Shown piece after piece: positions 16,757 through 25,018 of a stretch of DNA of 64,000 nt. Made by a program: the position numbers and the translations under genes. The stretch comes from Oscillospiraceae bacterium. GTDB taxonomy: Bacteria > Bacillota > Clostridia > Oscillospirales > Ruminococcaceae. The notes below the pieces were generated by a model. It worked only from the letters and a program-made list of their open reading frames with translations. It was not told where the DNA came from and did not search any database. Location: positions 62,001-126,000 of the forward strand of contig JAJQGB010000017.1 of assembly GCA_021200775.1 (NCBI GenBank), given 5' to 3'. Within the stretch, counting starts at the first letter, position 1. Every line of letters begins with the position of its first letter.

Positions 16757-17505
16757 AACCCTAAACACTCCATAAATATCGGAATTTGCTGTTCCCAGCT
16801 TGCTTCGCTGTGCGTTCCGCCCGGAACTATTCTGAATGTGAGATTTACCCGCTTTGTAAGAAGCATATGCGAAACGGAAATAAGCGCTTCGGAAGAGGAC
16901 GAGTGATTGAAAATCTCCTTGCTTCCGTAATCCATGTAAATGCAGGTGTCGTTTCGGATTCTGGCGGTCGCAATCATCTCTAAAATCTTTCCCGGGTCTA
17001 TCCACAAGCTCGGTGAAAGACAAGCCGCACGCTGGAAGTACTTATTGTAGCACACCGCCGCATAGAGCGACATGAGACCTCCCATAGATGAGCCACAGAT
17101 AAGTGTGTGCTCCCGGTCGGGAAGTGTCCTGTAGTCCCTGTCAATCTGGGGCTTCAGAGTCCCCACGAGCCAGTCCATATAGATTTTGCCTTTGCCCTCG
17201 ACTTTTCCCAATGTCGAATTCTCGAAGTCAATCGGGGAGTACTCCGAAAGCCTCGAATCGCCTTCGTGGTTGCACTCGACCGCCACTATTATAAGAGGAG
17301 TCTTAGTCCAGTTCATATAGCTGTTCATGCCCCACGACTTGCCGTATGTAGCATCGCTGTCGAAGAAGACGTTGTGCCCGTCAAACATGTACATGACGGG
17401 ATACCGCCGGTCGTCCTCATCGTAATAATCGGGCAGATAGAGATAAACCCGCCGGGTCTTGTCCCCCGACAACTGCGGAATCGTAATGTCCCATACCTTA
17501 ACCAT
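16753..17505 (-). CDS. Esterase family protein (Fes/esterase D-like alpha/beta hydrolase)
   Basis: A 250-residue cytoplasmic (no signal peptide) serine hydrolase of the esterase D/Fes-like branch. RRVYLYLPDYYDEDDRRYPVMYMFDGHNVFF is the typical opening; the nucleophile elbow is CGSSMGG (Ser about residue 136); the likely catalytic Asp is near DYGSKE and the His is in PGGTHSEASW. It is the first gene of the minus-strand operon, behind a good promoter, and its TGA overlaps the ATG of the second esterase. The ATG at 17505 follows AAAGGGG. It may deacylate sugar or peptide esters; its association with an ATP-grasp ligase and a GH43 enzyme does not by itself define a substrate. Confidence 0.87.
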   Translation of the reverse strand: MVKVWDITIPQLSGDKTRRVYLYLPDYYDEDDRRYPVMYMFDGHNVFFDSDATYGKSWGMNSYMNWTKTPLIIVAVECNHEGDSRLSEYSPIDFENSTLGKVEGKGKIYMDWLVGTLKPQIDRDYRTLPDREHTLICGSSMGGLMSLYAAVCYNKYFQRAACLSPSLWIDPGKILEMIATARIRNDTCIYMDYGSKEIFNHSSSSEALISVSHMLLTKRVNLTFRIVPGGTHSEASWEQQIPIFMECLGL

Positions 17506-17541
17506 ATCAAATTCCCCTTTGAAATTATTGTTGCTTATAAT

Positions 17542-17570
17542 AGTATAGTTTTATTGGGACAAAAAGTCAA
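17542..17570 (-). promoter_or_regulatory. Promoter of the esterase-ATP-grasp-GH43 operon
   Basis: Minus strand TTGACT (17565-17570), 17 bases, TATACT (17542-17547), about 40 bases before the first esterase start codon. Confidence 0.75.
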
Positions 17571-17601
17571 TAAGTTCGTGAAAAAAACGTCCCTGCGGAA
17601 A

Positions 17602-17734
17602 CCCCTCAGTCAGCTTCGCTGATAGCTCCCCTTTCAGGGGAGCCTATAACTGCTTCTATAAAGGCTTTCGAGAGAATAAAAAAGCCTCCCCTGAAAGGGG
17701 AGGGGGACCGCCGACGAAGTCGGTGGTGGAGGGG
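17602..17734. repeat. Hairpin repeat, long form (copy 3)
   Basis: Begins cccctcagtcagcttcgctg, continues agctcccctttcaggggagcc, a spacer with gcttctataaaggctttcgagag, then gcctcccctgaaaggggag and ggaccgccgacgaagtcggtggtggagggg. Its last base touches the stop codon of copA. It is very similar to copy 6 (29844-29977), including the spacer. Confidence 0.88.
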
Positions 17735-17947
17735 TTACCTGTTGATGCTAACAACCTTGTAATCCTGTTCCTCAACAGCCTTCTTCAGGACGCTGTCATC
17801 GACAGGAGTGCTGAGGGTTACGACTGCTGTGCCGGCGGTGTGGCTGACCTCGGCAGATGAAACACCCGGGATTGCTTCAAGAGTCTTCTTGACTCTTGCC
17901 TCGCAGTGTCCGCACATCATGCCTTCGATTTTCATTGTAACTGTCAT
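17735..17947 (-). CDS. Possible CopZ copper chaperone from an internal in-frame start within copA
   Basis: The last 70 codons of copA encode a complete HMA domain of normal free-CopZ length: [19 protein letters not shown], then [12 protein letters not shown] to the end. The ATG at 17947 is preceded by AAGGTGA (minus strand, 17953-17959) with a five-base spacer, as good a ribosome binding site as those of real gene starts here. It could therefore be made separately as a cytoplasmic Cu(I) carrier, as well as being the tail of CopA. Most likely an ancestral separate copZ gene whose upstream stop codon was lost (inference). Confidence 0.45.
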   Translation of the reverse strand: MTVTMKIEGMMCGHCEARVKKTLEAIPGVSSAEVSHTAGTAVVTLSTPVDDSVLKKAVEEQDYKVVSINR

Positions 17948-20251
17948 ACTTTTCACCTTCTTTCTTGTTTTCTTATGTCTTATTTTGTCGTGTTTACTGC
18001 TTCTTATGTCGGCAAAGTTGAGCCGAAGGGCGTTCGAGACGACGCAGAAGCTTGAAAGACTCATTGCGGCGGCGGCGAACATCGGGTTCAGCTCCCAGCC
18101 GAAGAGATTGATATAAACTCCTGCCGCAAGCGGAATTCCGATTGCGTTATAGAAGAACGCCCAGAAGAGGTTTTCGTGAATGTTCCGGAGTGTTGACCGA
18201 CTCAGTCTGATTGCCGCCGGAACGTCCATAAGACTGCTCTTCATAAGGACGACGTCCGCCGCATCGACTGCAACGTCCGCACCAGCGCCGATTGCGATTC
18301 CGATGTCGGCTCGTGTCAGAGCCGGAGCGTCGTTGATTCCGTCGCCGACCATTGCGACCTTGCCGGACTCTTTGAGCCTGCGGATGACGCTTTCTTTTCC
18401 ATCCGGGAGAACTCCCGCAATGACCTCGTCGACTCCTGCCTGGGAACCGATTGCGTTCGCAGTCCGTTCGTTGTCGCCGGTGAGCATTACAACCCGGATT
18501 CCCATGCCTTTGAGCTCTGAAATAGCTTCCGCACTGTCAGATTTTATAACGTCCGCCACGGCTATAATGCCCATAAGCTTGCCGGATTTCGAGAAGAACA
18601 GCGGAGTTTTGCCTTCGCCAGCCAGTCTGTTAAAAGTAGCTTCGGTGTCTTCAGGTAGCTCGGCAACCGTCCCGATAAACGAGAAGCTTCCGCCGTAGAG
18701 GACTTCTCCGTCTAAGTTCGCAGTCAACCCGTTTCCGGGAAGAGCCCGGAAGTCCGTAACATCAGAACCCGTGAGGCTGTTCTCCTCACCATAAGTCATA
18801 ATCGCCTTTGCAAGCGGGTGCTCACTGCCTTTTTCGAGCGACAGAGCGAGCCGGATAAGTTCGTCCTCAGAAACACCATCGCTTGGAATTATGTCTGTAA
18901 CCACAGGAGTGCCGGCGGTGATGGTTCCGGTTTTGTCAAGGACGACCGTTTCGGTCTTGCCGGTCTCTTCGAGAGATTCAGCTGTTTTAAATAGTATGCC
19001 GTTCTTCGCACCCACGCCGTTTCCGACCATGATTGCAACCGGTGTCGCAAGTCCCAATGCGCAGGGACAGCTGATGACGAGGACCGAGATTCCTCTTGCC
19101 AGAGCATAGCTGAACTCCTGACCGACCAGGAGCCACACAATAATCGTGATGACCGCAATCGTGATGACCGTCGGGACAAAGATTCCCGAGACTTTGTCGG
19201 CAACTTTGGCAATCGGCGCCTTCGTTGCGGCGGCGTCGCTCACCATCTTTATAATCTGCGAAAGGGTAGTGTCCTCGCCGACTCTTGTCGCACGGCACTT
19301 TATGAAGCCGGACTGGTTGATTGTTGCGGCGGAAACTCCGTCGCCGGCTTCCTTGTCGACAGGGATACTTTCGCCCGTCAGAGCCGACTCGTTCACGGCA
19401 CTTGTTCCTTCGATAATGACTCCGTCCACAGGAATACTCTCTCCGGGGCGGACTACGAAAATATCTCCGACGTTGACTTTGGAGATTGCGACTTCAGTCT
19501 CAACGCCGTTTTTGAGAACGGTCGCCGTCTTCGGGGCAAGCTTCATAAGCCCTTTCAGAGCGTCGGTCGTCTTGCCCTTCGAGCGTGATTCGAGCATCTT
19601 TCCGACGGTGATAAGTGTGAGAATCATCGCCGCCGACTCGAAGTAAAAGTCGTTCATATAGCCCATGACGGCTTCCATGTCGCCCCGGAGCTGGGCGTCT
19701 GTCATCATGAAGAGTGCATAAGTCGAGTAGACGAACGCCGCAGAAGAGCCGAGTGCGACAAGAGTGTCCATATTCGGAGCCCGGTGGATGAGCCCTTTGA
19801 ATCCGCTTATAAAGAATTTCTGATTGATGACCATCACTGCGATGGCGAGAAGCATCTGCACGAGTCCCATTGCGACATGATTATCCGAGAAGAATCCCGG
19901 CAGCGGGAATCCGAACATCATGTGCCCCATCGAGAAGTACATAAGTACTATTAAGAATCCCAGCGACGCAATCAGTCTTCTTTTTAATTTCGGCGTTTCG
20001 GTGTCTTTGAGAGAGTCGACATCGTCAGCGCTTGACGAAACAGCCTTCTCAGCGCCCTTTAATGACGCTCCATATCCGGCGTTTTCAACCGCCGAGATAA
20101 TTGAGGAAGGCGAAGCCGTGCCCTCAACGCCCATCGAGTTGGTGAGTAAGCTCACCGAGCAGGAGGTGACACCCTCGACCTTTGATACGGCTTTCTCCAC
20201 CCGTGCACTGCAAGCCGCACAACTCATGCCGGTGACATTGTATTGTTCCAT
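17735..20251 (-). CDS. copA: Copper-exporting P-type ATPase with N- and C-terminal HMA domains
   Basis: An 838-residue P1B-1 ATPase that pumps Cu(I) out of the cytoplasm. An N-terminal HMA domain with GMSCAAC binds copper; eight membrane helices follow; the actuator carries TGES; the membrane Cu site is [11 protein letters not shown] (CPC at about 395-397); the phosphorylated Asp is in DKTGT (about 439); HP and [10 protein letters not shown] motifs are present. After the last helix, a Lys/Arg-rich linker leads into a second HMA domain with GMMCGHC (last 70 residues), which has its own ribosome binding site and ATG. I chose ATG at 20251, five bases after AAGGTGA; an in-frame GTG at 20260 lies inside that site. 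It is co-transcribed with csoR, 10 bases upstream. Confidence 0.95.
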   Translation of the reverse strand: MEQYNVTGMSCAACSARVEKAVSKVEGVTSCSVSLLTNSMGVEGTASPSSIISAVENAGYGASLKGAEKAVSSSADDVDSLKDTETPKLKRRLIASLGFLIVLMYFSMGHMMFGFPLPGFFSDNHVAMGLVQMLLAIAVMVINQKFFISGFKGLIHRAPNMDTLVALGSSAAFVYSTYALFMMTDAQLRGDMEAVMGYMNDFYFESAAMILTLITVGKMLESRSKGKTTDALKGLMKLAPKTATVLKNGVETEVAISKVNVGDIFVVRPGESIPVDGVIIEGTSAVNESALTGESIPVDKEAGDGVSAATINQSGFIKCRATRVGEDTTLSQIIKMVSDAAATKAPIAKVADKVSGIFVPTVITIAVITIIVWLLVGQEFSYALARGISVLVISCPCALGLATPVAIMVGNGVGAKNGILFKTAESLEETGKTETVVLDKTGTITAGTPVVTDIIPSDGVSEDELIRLALSLEKGSEHPLAKAIMTYGEENSLTGSDVTDFRALPGNGLTANLDGEVLYGGSFSFIGTVAELPEDTEATFNRLAGEGKTPLFFSKSGKLMGIIAVADVIKSDSAEAISELKGMGIRVVMLTGDNERTANAIGSQAGVDEVIAGVLPDGKESVIRRLKESGKVAMVGDGINDAPALTRADIGIAIGAGADVAVDAADVVLMKSSLMDVPAAIRLSRSTLRNIHENLFWAFFYNAIGIPLAAGVYINLFGWELNPMFAAAAMSLSSFCVVSNALRLNFADIRSSKHDKIRHKKTRKKVKSMTVTMKIEGMMCGHCEARVKKTLEAIPGVSSAEVSHTAGTAVVTLSTPVDDSVLKKAVEEQDYKVVSINR

Positions 20252-20261
20252 ATGAATCACC

Positions 20262-20561
20262 TTATTTCATCAATTTCTGCATTGTCACGACAAGTTCCTC
20301 AATCGTCTCGTCGTCGCCGTTCCGGATATCCCGGGCGACGCAGTGGCGGATGTGGCTGGAAAGTAGCTCCCGGTTGAAGGAGTTTATTGCAGACGACACC
20401 GCCGCCGACTGGGTTAAGATGTCCGGGCAGTAAGCCGACTCTTCGAGCATTCTTTTGAGCCCACGAATCTGTCCCTCAATCCGGTTCAGCCGGTTCATAA
20501 GCTTCTTGTATTCATCGTCTGACCGTTCAGTAGTCTTCCCGCAACAACATTCTTTACTCAT
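20262..20561 (-). CDS. csoR: CsoR-type copper-sensing repressor
   Basis: A 99-residue all-helical DUF156 (CsoR/FrmR) repressor. The copper ligands fit the Cys-His-Cys pattern: Cys in SAYCPDIL, and His and Cys in SSHIRHCV. It binds DNA without copper and releases it when Cu(I) binds. I chose ATG at 20561 (start MSKECCCGK) because TTGAGGTGATTATA precedes it; longer upstream in-frame starts would run through the operator. It is the first gene of the csoR-copA operon, under a consensus promoter covered by two CsoR-like palindromes, so the operon should be autorepressed and copper-induced. The N-terminal ECCCG may add metal ligands. Confidence 0.92.
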   Translation of the reverse strand: MSKECCCGKTTERSDDEYKKLMNRLNRIEGQIRGLKRMLEESAYCPDILTQSAAVSSAINSFNRELLSSHIRHCVARDIRNGDDETIEELVVTMQKLMK

Positions 20562-20581
20562 TATAATCACCTCAACATAAA

Positions 20582-20639
20582 ATACCCCCGGAGGGTATCG
20601 CTCTATAAGCATTATATACCCGGGTGGGGTATTTGTCAA
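20582..20639 (-). promoter_or_regulatory. csoR-copA promoter with two CsoR-like operators
   Basis: Minus strand TTGACA (20634-20639), 17 bases, TATAAT (20611-20616), a perfect consensus. Operator 1, ATACCCGGGTGGGGTAT (20616-20632), fills the spacer; operator 2, ATACCCCCGGAGGGTAT (20582-20598), lies just downstream of the start point. Both are the TACCC/GGGTA palindromes typical of CsoR. Confidence 0.9.
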
Positions 20640-20666
20640 GAGGTTTTCAGAAATATTTTGCAGGAC

Positions 20667-20724
20667 TTGACAAAGTCGTACTCTAGTATTATAATATAGA
20701 TGTAAGTAATACTTCAGTATGACT
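20667..20724 (+). promoter_or_regulatory. Promoter and 18-bp inverted-repeat operator of the DUF3990/HTH pair
   Basis: TTGACA (20667-20672), 17 bases, TATAAT (20690-20695): perfect consensus. Arms AGTCGTACTCTAGTATTA (20674-20691) and TAATACTTCAGTATGACT (20707-20724) are inverted repeats matching at 15 of 18 positions, with a 15-base gap, one arm over the spacer/-10 and one over the start region. This is the expected placement for autorepression by the HTH partner. Confidence 0.82.
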
Positions 20725-20739
20725 TATGGAGGCGATAAC

Positions 20740-21441
20740 ATGTACAAGGACCTGAAAATCTATCATGGTTCCCAGCAGATTGTGGAAATTCCCCGGTTCG
20801 GAGTGGGGAAGGAGTATAACGACTATGGTCAGGGCTTTTACTGTACCGAAAGTATTGAGCTCGCCCGTGAATGGGCTTGCCCGACTAAAAACGACGGCTA
20901 TCTGAATAAGTATACCCTGCATCTTGACGGCTTAAACGTCATGCATCTGACACGTGGCGAGTTCAACATTCTGAATTGGCTTGCCATTCTCCTGACGCAC
21001 AGAAAGTTCGATATCACGTCGGCAGTCGGCAGCAATGCAAGGGACTTCATTATCGACAGGTTCACGCCGGACACCGACGGCGTCGACATCATGATTGGCT
21101 ACCGTGCGGATGATTCCTATTTCTCATTTGCCGAGGACTTTGTCAACAACACTATTTCCCTCCGTGATTTGAACCTGGCCATGCAACTCGGGACTCTCGG
21201 TGAGCAGGTGGTTCTTCTCTCTGAAAAATCTTTCGGGAAAATCGAGTTTCTGGGCTATGAGATGGTCGATTATCGTGAATACTATACCAAGAGAATCCGT
21301 CGTGACCGGGATGCAAGGGAAGCATATTCAAGCCGCAAGAAAACTCTACAGCAACTGAAGGATGATATTTTCATTCTGGATATTATAAGGGAGGACATGA
21401 AACCCGATGACCCACGCTTACAGTCAGTTATATCTCGCTAA
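20740..21441 (+). CDS. DUF3990 protein, putative ADP-ribosyltransferase-like toxin
   Basis: A 233-residue DUF3990 family protein. Seen motifs resemble an ADP-ribosyltransferase-fold triad: KIYHGSQ near the N-terminus (H motif), YNDYGQGFYCTES (Y motif) and GTLGEQVVLLSEKS (acidic/Gln strand). Toxin activity is inferred from the fold-like motifs and from the overlapping HTH gene downstream. Start ATG 20740 follows GGAGGCG; an in-frame ATG at 20719 lies within the operator arm. The 35-base overlap with the next gene implies coupled translation. Target (protein, nucleic acid or metabolite) is unknown; it could instead be an inactive relative. Confidence 0.72.
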   Translation: MYKDLKIYHGSQQIVEIPRFGVGKEYNDYGQGFYCTESIELAREWACPTKNDGYLNKYTLHLDGLNVMHLTRGEFNILNWLAILLTHRKFDITSAVGSNARDFIIDRFTPDTDGVDIMIGYRADDSYFSFAEDFVNNTISLRDLNLAMQLGTLGEQVVLLSEKSFGKIEFLGYEMVDYREYYTKRIRRDRDAREAYSSRKKTLQQLKDDIFILDIIREDMKPDDPRLQSVISR

Positions 21442-22036
21442 AGCCGCTTCGTCGGTCGGAAACATGCTCCACGATGCCGTTTATGGATTCGGCATTGACG
21501 GGGGAGACTTTCTCGTTCGCTTTATTCAGTCGGGCATTGCCCGTGAGATTGAGTCGGGCAACCCGAAATATATTGCCGGAAAAAGCGGCTTGGAGCTTTG
21601 CCTTGAAGTTATCGAGAAGACTTCCGGAAGTAGTCCAAAAGTCGGGCTGATTGAGAGTTACGACCGCAGTCCCGAGTACTGGGTTGGCTGGATGATTACG
21701 CATTATCAGTGGTATTCCGGACGGAGCTTCCGCAGTATCCTGGACGAAGTTTCATATAGTGAACTTCTGGGACTCTACCCGACACTTCATGAAGCGGCGA
21801 TTGAAAAGAGCTACGAAACCCTCGACATGCATTTCAAAACCGAAAAAAGCAATCTTAAAATGCTTCGCAAGCGTGTCGGGCTGACTCAAAAAGAACTTTC
21901 CGAGGTATCACAGGTTTCCATCAACACCATCCGGGCGTATGAGCAGGGGAGCAAGGATATCTCAAAAGCGCAATCGGATATAGTGACAAGGCTGGCTGAT
22001 GCCCTCGGGTGCGACACTGAAGAGCTTGGCAATTAA
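21407..22036 (+). CDS. HTH protein, probable antitoxin/regulator of the DUF3990 protein
   Basis: A 209-residue protein whose C-terminal third is an XRE-type helix-turn-helix: LKMLRKRVGLTQKELSEVSQVSINTIRAYEQGSKDISKAQ. The N-terminal two thirds (about residues 1-140) are helical with no family I can name firmly, and may contact the DUF3990 protein. It overlaps that gene by 35 bases and shares its operon; a perfect promoter with an 18-bp inverted repeat precedes the pair, and a terminator follows. The start ATG at 21407 has GGGAGG about 13 bases upstream. Role inferred: neutralise the partner and repress the operon. Confidence 0.75.
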   Translation: MTHAYSQLYLAKAASSVGNMLHDAVYGFGIDGGDFLVRFIQSGIAREIESGNPKYIAGKSGLELCLEVIEKTSGSSPKVGLIESYDRSPEYWVGWMITHYQWYSGRSFRSILDEVSYSELLGLYPTLHEAAIEKSYETLDMHFKTEKSNLKMLRKRVGLTQKELSEVSQVSINTIRAYEQGSKDISKAQSDIVTRLADALGCDTEELGN

Positions 22037-22069
22037 AACCCAGGTTAGAGAACTTTTTGCACAAGAAAA

Positions 22070-22092
22070 CCGCCCACACAGGGCGGCTTTTT
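22070..22092. terminator. Bidirectional terminator between the DUF3990 pair and the membrane protein gene
   Basis: CCGCCC-acaca-GGGCGG stem followed by CTTTTT on the plus strand and by TTTTCTTG on the minus strand. Confidence 0.88.
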
Positions 22093-22098
22093 AATTCA

Positions 22099-22902
22099 TC
22101 ATTTCTGCTTCTTAGGCTCTTTGGATTTGACCTTCTCCCGGATTTCCAGCCTTTTCTCCTCCAGCTCCTCGACGTACTCCTTCAAGACCTCATTAAGCGG
22201 CTTGTCGGTGGCGAATGGGTGGACGAACTGGTAGCGGCGCTTGCGGGACTGCTTGCCTTTGGCACGTGCGAGAATCTCCTCGTTGCGAGCCCTGATTTGA
22301 GTCTTGATGTTCTCGTATCTGAGGACAACCTCGTTCTTCTCTGCGAACTTTTTGAGCTTTAGCAAGAGCTGCGCCGAGTTGCACATATCCACGATGAACA
22401 CGCCAAAGAACAGCCCGATGAAGAAGGAGAATGCGAGATTCCGGCTCAGCCACGCCAGCGATTCCTTTATGTACGGGTGGATGAAGAAGTAGTAAACTCC
22501 TCCTAGGATAGCCCAGAAGAGCGAGAATCTAGGGCAGATGATGCCCATGATGTTTCCCCACTCGCCGGTGTAGTCCCACAGTCGGACCTTGCTCACCTTC
22601 AGCGAGATGAATCCCGCAATGAACTCGATAACCGTCATCATGACAGCCATCAGGACGAACAGTATTATCTTATTCAGGACATCGCTTTCAAACGGCAGAT
22701 AGTCCTCCAAAGATGCGAGAAGATACAGCGCACAAAGCCCGGTGCCGTAAAGCGGCAGATAAGGACCGGTGCAGAATCCCGGATTAATCCACTTGTGCTC
22801 AGGATTCGCTTTCGAGAAAAATCTCCTGAACAGAAGCTCCATAATCCAGCCTAAAATCGAGCCGATGAAGAACAGATACGCTAAAATCAATGGCAGATTC
22901 AT
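22099..22902 (-). CDS. Putative ABC-transporter type IV (CmpB-like) membrane protein
   Basis: A 267-residue integral membrane protein matching the family annotated as putative ABC transporter type IV (formerly DUF1113). About five to six helices span residues 1-190: LILAYLFFIGSILGWIMELL, then PYLPLYGTGLCALYLLA and later ones. Conserved family motifs are seen in WINPGFCTGPYLPLYG and WDYTGEWGNIMGIICPRFSLFWAI. A basic/acidic charged cytoplasmic tail (about 200-267) with coiled-coil character follows. No ATPase is nearby, so the transporter label is doubtful. I chose ATG 22902 with GGGAGTT upstream; the alternative in-frame ATG at 22932 lacks a site. Confidence 0.78.
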   Translation of the reverse strand: MNLPLILAYLFFIGSILGWIMELLFRRFFSKANPEHKWINPGFCTGPYLPLYGTGLCALYLLASLEDYLPFESDVLNKIILFVLMAVMMTVIEFIAGFISLKVSKVRLWDYTGEWGNIMGIICPRFSLFWAILGGVYYFFIHPYIKESLAWLSRNLAFSFFIGLFFGVFIVDMCNSAQLLLKLKKFAEKNEVVLRYENIKTQIRARNEEILARAKGKQSRKRRYQFVHPFATDKPLNEVLKEYVEELEEKRLEIREKVKSKEPKKQK

Positions 22903-22936
22903 ATTTAACTCCCAACTGTTGCAAAGACGCATTTAT

Positions 22937-22985
22937 GGCTCCCCTTACTAAGGGGAGCTGGCGCACGAAGTGCGACTGAGAGGTT
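22937..22985. repeat. Hairpin repeat, short form (copy 4)
   Basis: ggctccccttactaaggggagc hairpin followed by a second hairpin gcgcac-gaa-gtgcg and ctgagaggtt, between the membrane protein and the nitroreductase gene. Confidence 0.83.
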
Positions 22986-22995
22986 CTCCCTCAGT

Positions 22996-23520
22996 TCAGA
23001 CTTTTATAATGTAGTCCTCTTTCCTCTCCGCCGCTTCTCTGACTCCACCCTCGTCGCCGTAGCCTAAGATTACGTTTCCGACGCCGACATAGTCGCCTTC
23101 GATGCCCCATTTTTTAAGAAGAGCCTTGCCTTCATCCATCTCGAAGACTTCTCTTGCACGGTAGATGTAGCAGGAATCGACACCGACAGCATGTGCGGCG
23201 TTCAATAGATTTGCGATAACCATGTTTCCGTCGTCACGACCGGTCGGGAAGCTTGCGGGAACCAGGACAACGACAACCGTCGGTGCACCATAGAACGGGT
23301 CGATGCCTTCTCTGTCCATGACTTTGGCATTGAGGCGTGAGAGCTCGTCACGGTCGGCTTTGTTCTGAATTGCGACGATAACCGGGCTCTGCTTGCCCAT
23401 TCCGGTGGGAGCATAGGTGCCGGCTTCGAGAATTTCGTCAAGCTCGCAGTCCTTAATCTGCTCAGGAAGATACTTCCTGCAGCTTCTTCTGGTTTTTAAA
23501 TCGGTCAATGTTTCTTTCAT
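22996..23520 (-). CDS. Nitroreductase family flavoprotein
   Basis: A 174-residue nitroreductase-family protein, expected to bind FMN as a dimer and reduce substrates with NAD(P)H. Evidence: the N-terminal TRRSCRKYLPEQI (FMN-phosphate-contacting Arg-rich motif), the APTGMGKQSPVIVAI loop, and the C-terminal GVGNVILGYGDE. No ferredoxin-type cysteines. The ATG at 23520 follows AGGAGGTAC. It lies downstream of the AAA ATPase gene on the same strand, with a 33-base gap, but nothing links the two functionally. Physiological substrate unknown. Confidence 0.85.
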   Translation of the reverse strand: MKETLTDLKTRRSCRKYLPEQIKDCELDEILEAGTYAPTGMGKQSPVIVAIQNKADRDELSRLNAKVMDREGIDPFYGAPTVVVVLVPASFPTGRDDGNMVIANLLNAAHAVGVDSCYIYRAREVFEMDEGKALLKKWGIEGDYVGVGNVILGYGDEGGVREAAERKEDYIIKV

Positions 23521-23553
23521 GATGTGTACCTCCTATATATGTTGAAATTCTGT

Positions 23554-24744
23554 TTATGAAGAAAGCCAATCGGAGATGTCAATTATCTTCACTCCGTCGT
23601 ACTGATATTCTTCGTGGCGGGTTCTTGCGATAACAAGTTTTGGATAGGCATCCCTTATCTGGAGAAGAGGCGAAACCTCACGGTCGAACGTCTCTTCGCT
23701 TTCAATATTGTCCGAGACCTGAATATATATCTTCTCGTCTCGTTTTATTGCTACAAAATCTATCTCTTTCTTGTAGAGCATTCCGACATAGACTTCATAT
23801 CCTCGACGCAAAAGCTCAACAGCAACAATGTTTTCAAGAGTTCTGCCATAGTCCATGTTCTTGGTTCCGAGCTTGGCGTATCTGAATGAATGGTCACTGA
23901 GATAGTATTTATCATTGCCAGAAAGATACTTCTTTCCTTTGATGTCGTATCTTCTTATTTTGTAGAAGGCGAAGGCGTTGCAGAGATACTGCATGTATAA
24001 TCCTACGGTGACGTGATTTGTCTTTTCGCCGCTCTGACATATCGCCTGGGATATATTTCTTGCAGAAGTCAGGTTTCCGATATTGTCGGAAAGATAGTCG
24101 ACGAGCCTGTCCATAAGCTGAGTGTTTCTGATTTTGTATTTGGTTCTTATGTCTCTTACAATGAGAGTATCGAAAACTCCTGCAATATAGTCATACTTCG
24201 CTTCACGGTCATTATAGAGATAGGAGCCGGACATACCGCCTTCGGTTATATACTTATCAAAAGCAGAGTAGTTGTCCGTGTAAGAAAAATATTCTTTATA
24301 TTCTGCAAATGAGAACGGGAAAACGTGTATTTCAAAGGTTCTGCCGGTGAAAAGTGTTGCCAGATCAGAGCTGAGCAAAAAGGCGTTTGAACCGGTTATA
24401 TAGATGTCGTATTTTTCCTCTGCATGAAGTCCGTTTATCGCTTTCTCGAAGCCCTCGCACATCTGGACCTCGTCTATAAGAACAAAGTTGCGCTTGTTCG
24501 GGACGTAAAGAGAGCTGATATAGTCATAAAGTGGACGATACGCCAAAAGCTCTTCATACCTGGGAAGGTTGAAGTTGATGTGTATAATATTGCTGTCAGG
24601 GATATTTCTTTCAATATGCGACTTAAATGCTTCGAGAAGCTTTGACTTTCCCGAACGGCGGATTCCCGTGATTACCTTTATGTCAGGTGTCCCGATAACG
24701 CTTATCATTTTATTCAGATATGGTGTGCGTTCTATGAGCTTCAT
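23554..24744 (-). CDS. AAA_14/DUF4143 family ATPase (copy 1)
   Basis: A 396-residue ATPase with an N-terminal AAA_14 domain (P-loop GIRRSGKS at residues 27-34; Walker B-like FVLIDEVQ; sensor YITGSNAF) and a C-terminal DUF4143 domain, which contains restriction-nuclease-like features: EIDFVAIKRDEKIYIQVS. Proteins of this kind are frequent, often in several copies, in gut Firmicutes and Bacteroidetes; function is not established. A paralog is at 49197-50486. A consensus-like promoter and an 11-bp perfect inverted repeat are directly upstream. ATG 24744 follows GAGGTGATATT. Confidence 0.85.
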   Translation of the reverse strand: MKLIERTPYLNKMISVIGTPDIKVITGIRRSGKSKLLEAFKSHIERNIPDSNIIHINFNLPRYEELLAYRPLYDYISSLYVPNKRNFVLIDEVQMCEGFEKAINGLHAEEKYDIYITGSNAFLLSSDLATLFTGRTFEIHVFPFSFAEYKEYFSYTDNYSAFDKYITEGGMSGSYLYNDREAKYDYIAGVFDTLIVRDIRTKYKIRNTQLMDRLVDYLSDNIGNLTSARNISQAICQSGEKTNHVTVGLYMQYLCNAFAFYKIRRYDIKGKKYLSGNDKYYLSDHSFRYAKLGTKNMDYGRTLENIVAVELLRRGYEVYVGMLYKKEIDFVAIKRDEKIYIQVSDNIESEETFDREVSPLLQIRDAYPKLVIARTRHEEYQYDGVKIIDISDWLSS

Positions 24745-24761
24745 AATATCACCTCATATCT

Positions 24762-24812
24762 ATTATACACCGTCTACTTTCCAAAATCAACATTTTTTCG
24801 TTTTTGGAAAGT
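24762..24812 (-). promoter_or_regulatory. AAA ATPase promoter inside a 37-bp palindrome
   Basis: Minus strand TTGATT (24785-24790), 17 bases, TATAAT (24762-24767). A perfect 11-bp inverted repeat, ACTTTCCAAAA (24776-24786) and TTTTGGAAAGT (24802-24812), gap 15 bases, covers the -35 box. Likely an operator; compare the pair of 36-bp palindromes at the other AAA ATPase (50.5 kb). Confidence 0.75.
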
Positions 24813-24820
24813 GAAAAGTT

Positions 24821-25002
24821 CTATTCCGCCTGTGCGATTCTGTTAAGATACGCCTTCTCCGCCTCGAAATAACATTCCCCGAACTTGCCGACGTAGCCCT
24901 GCTTCCAGGGATTGTTTCTTCCGCAGTAATCGAGCAGAGCATAATGCAGAGCTGTGCTATATAGCCCGAATCAAGTGTAACCAGAATATCAGCCTTTTTC
25001 AT
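24821..25002 (-). pseudogene. Remnant of a family 8 glycosyltransferase (internal deletion)
   Basis: The start, MKKADILVTLDSGYIAQLCI, matches the N-terminus of GT8 glycosyltransferases (nucleotide-sugar binding strand). About 25 codons later the frame changes, and a second frame reads LLDYCGRNNPWKQGYVGKFG and on to the stop at 24821, which is the typical GT8 C-terminal HYCGKxKPW motif. The intervening ~200 residues, including the DxD catalytic region, are missing. This is therefore the two ends of one gene joined by a large out-of-frame deletion. It lies downstream of, and on the same strand as, the membrane hydrolase gene. Confidence 0.75.
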
Positions 25003-25018
25003 AAACCTATCCCAAATC

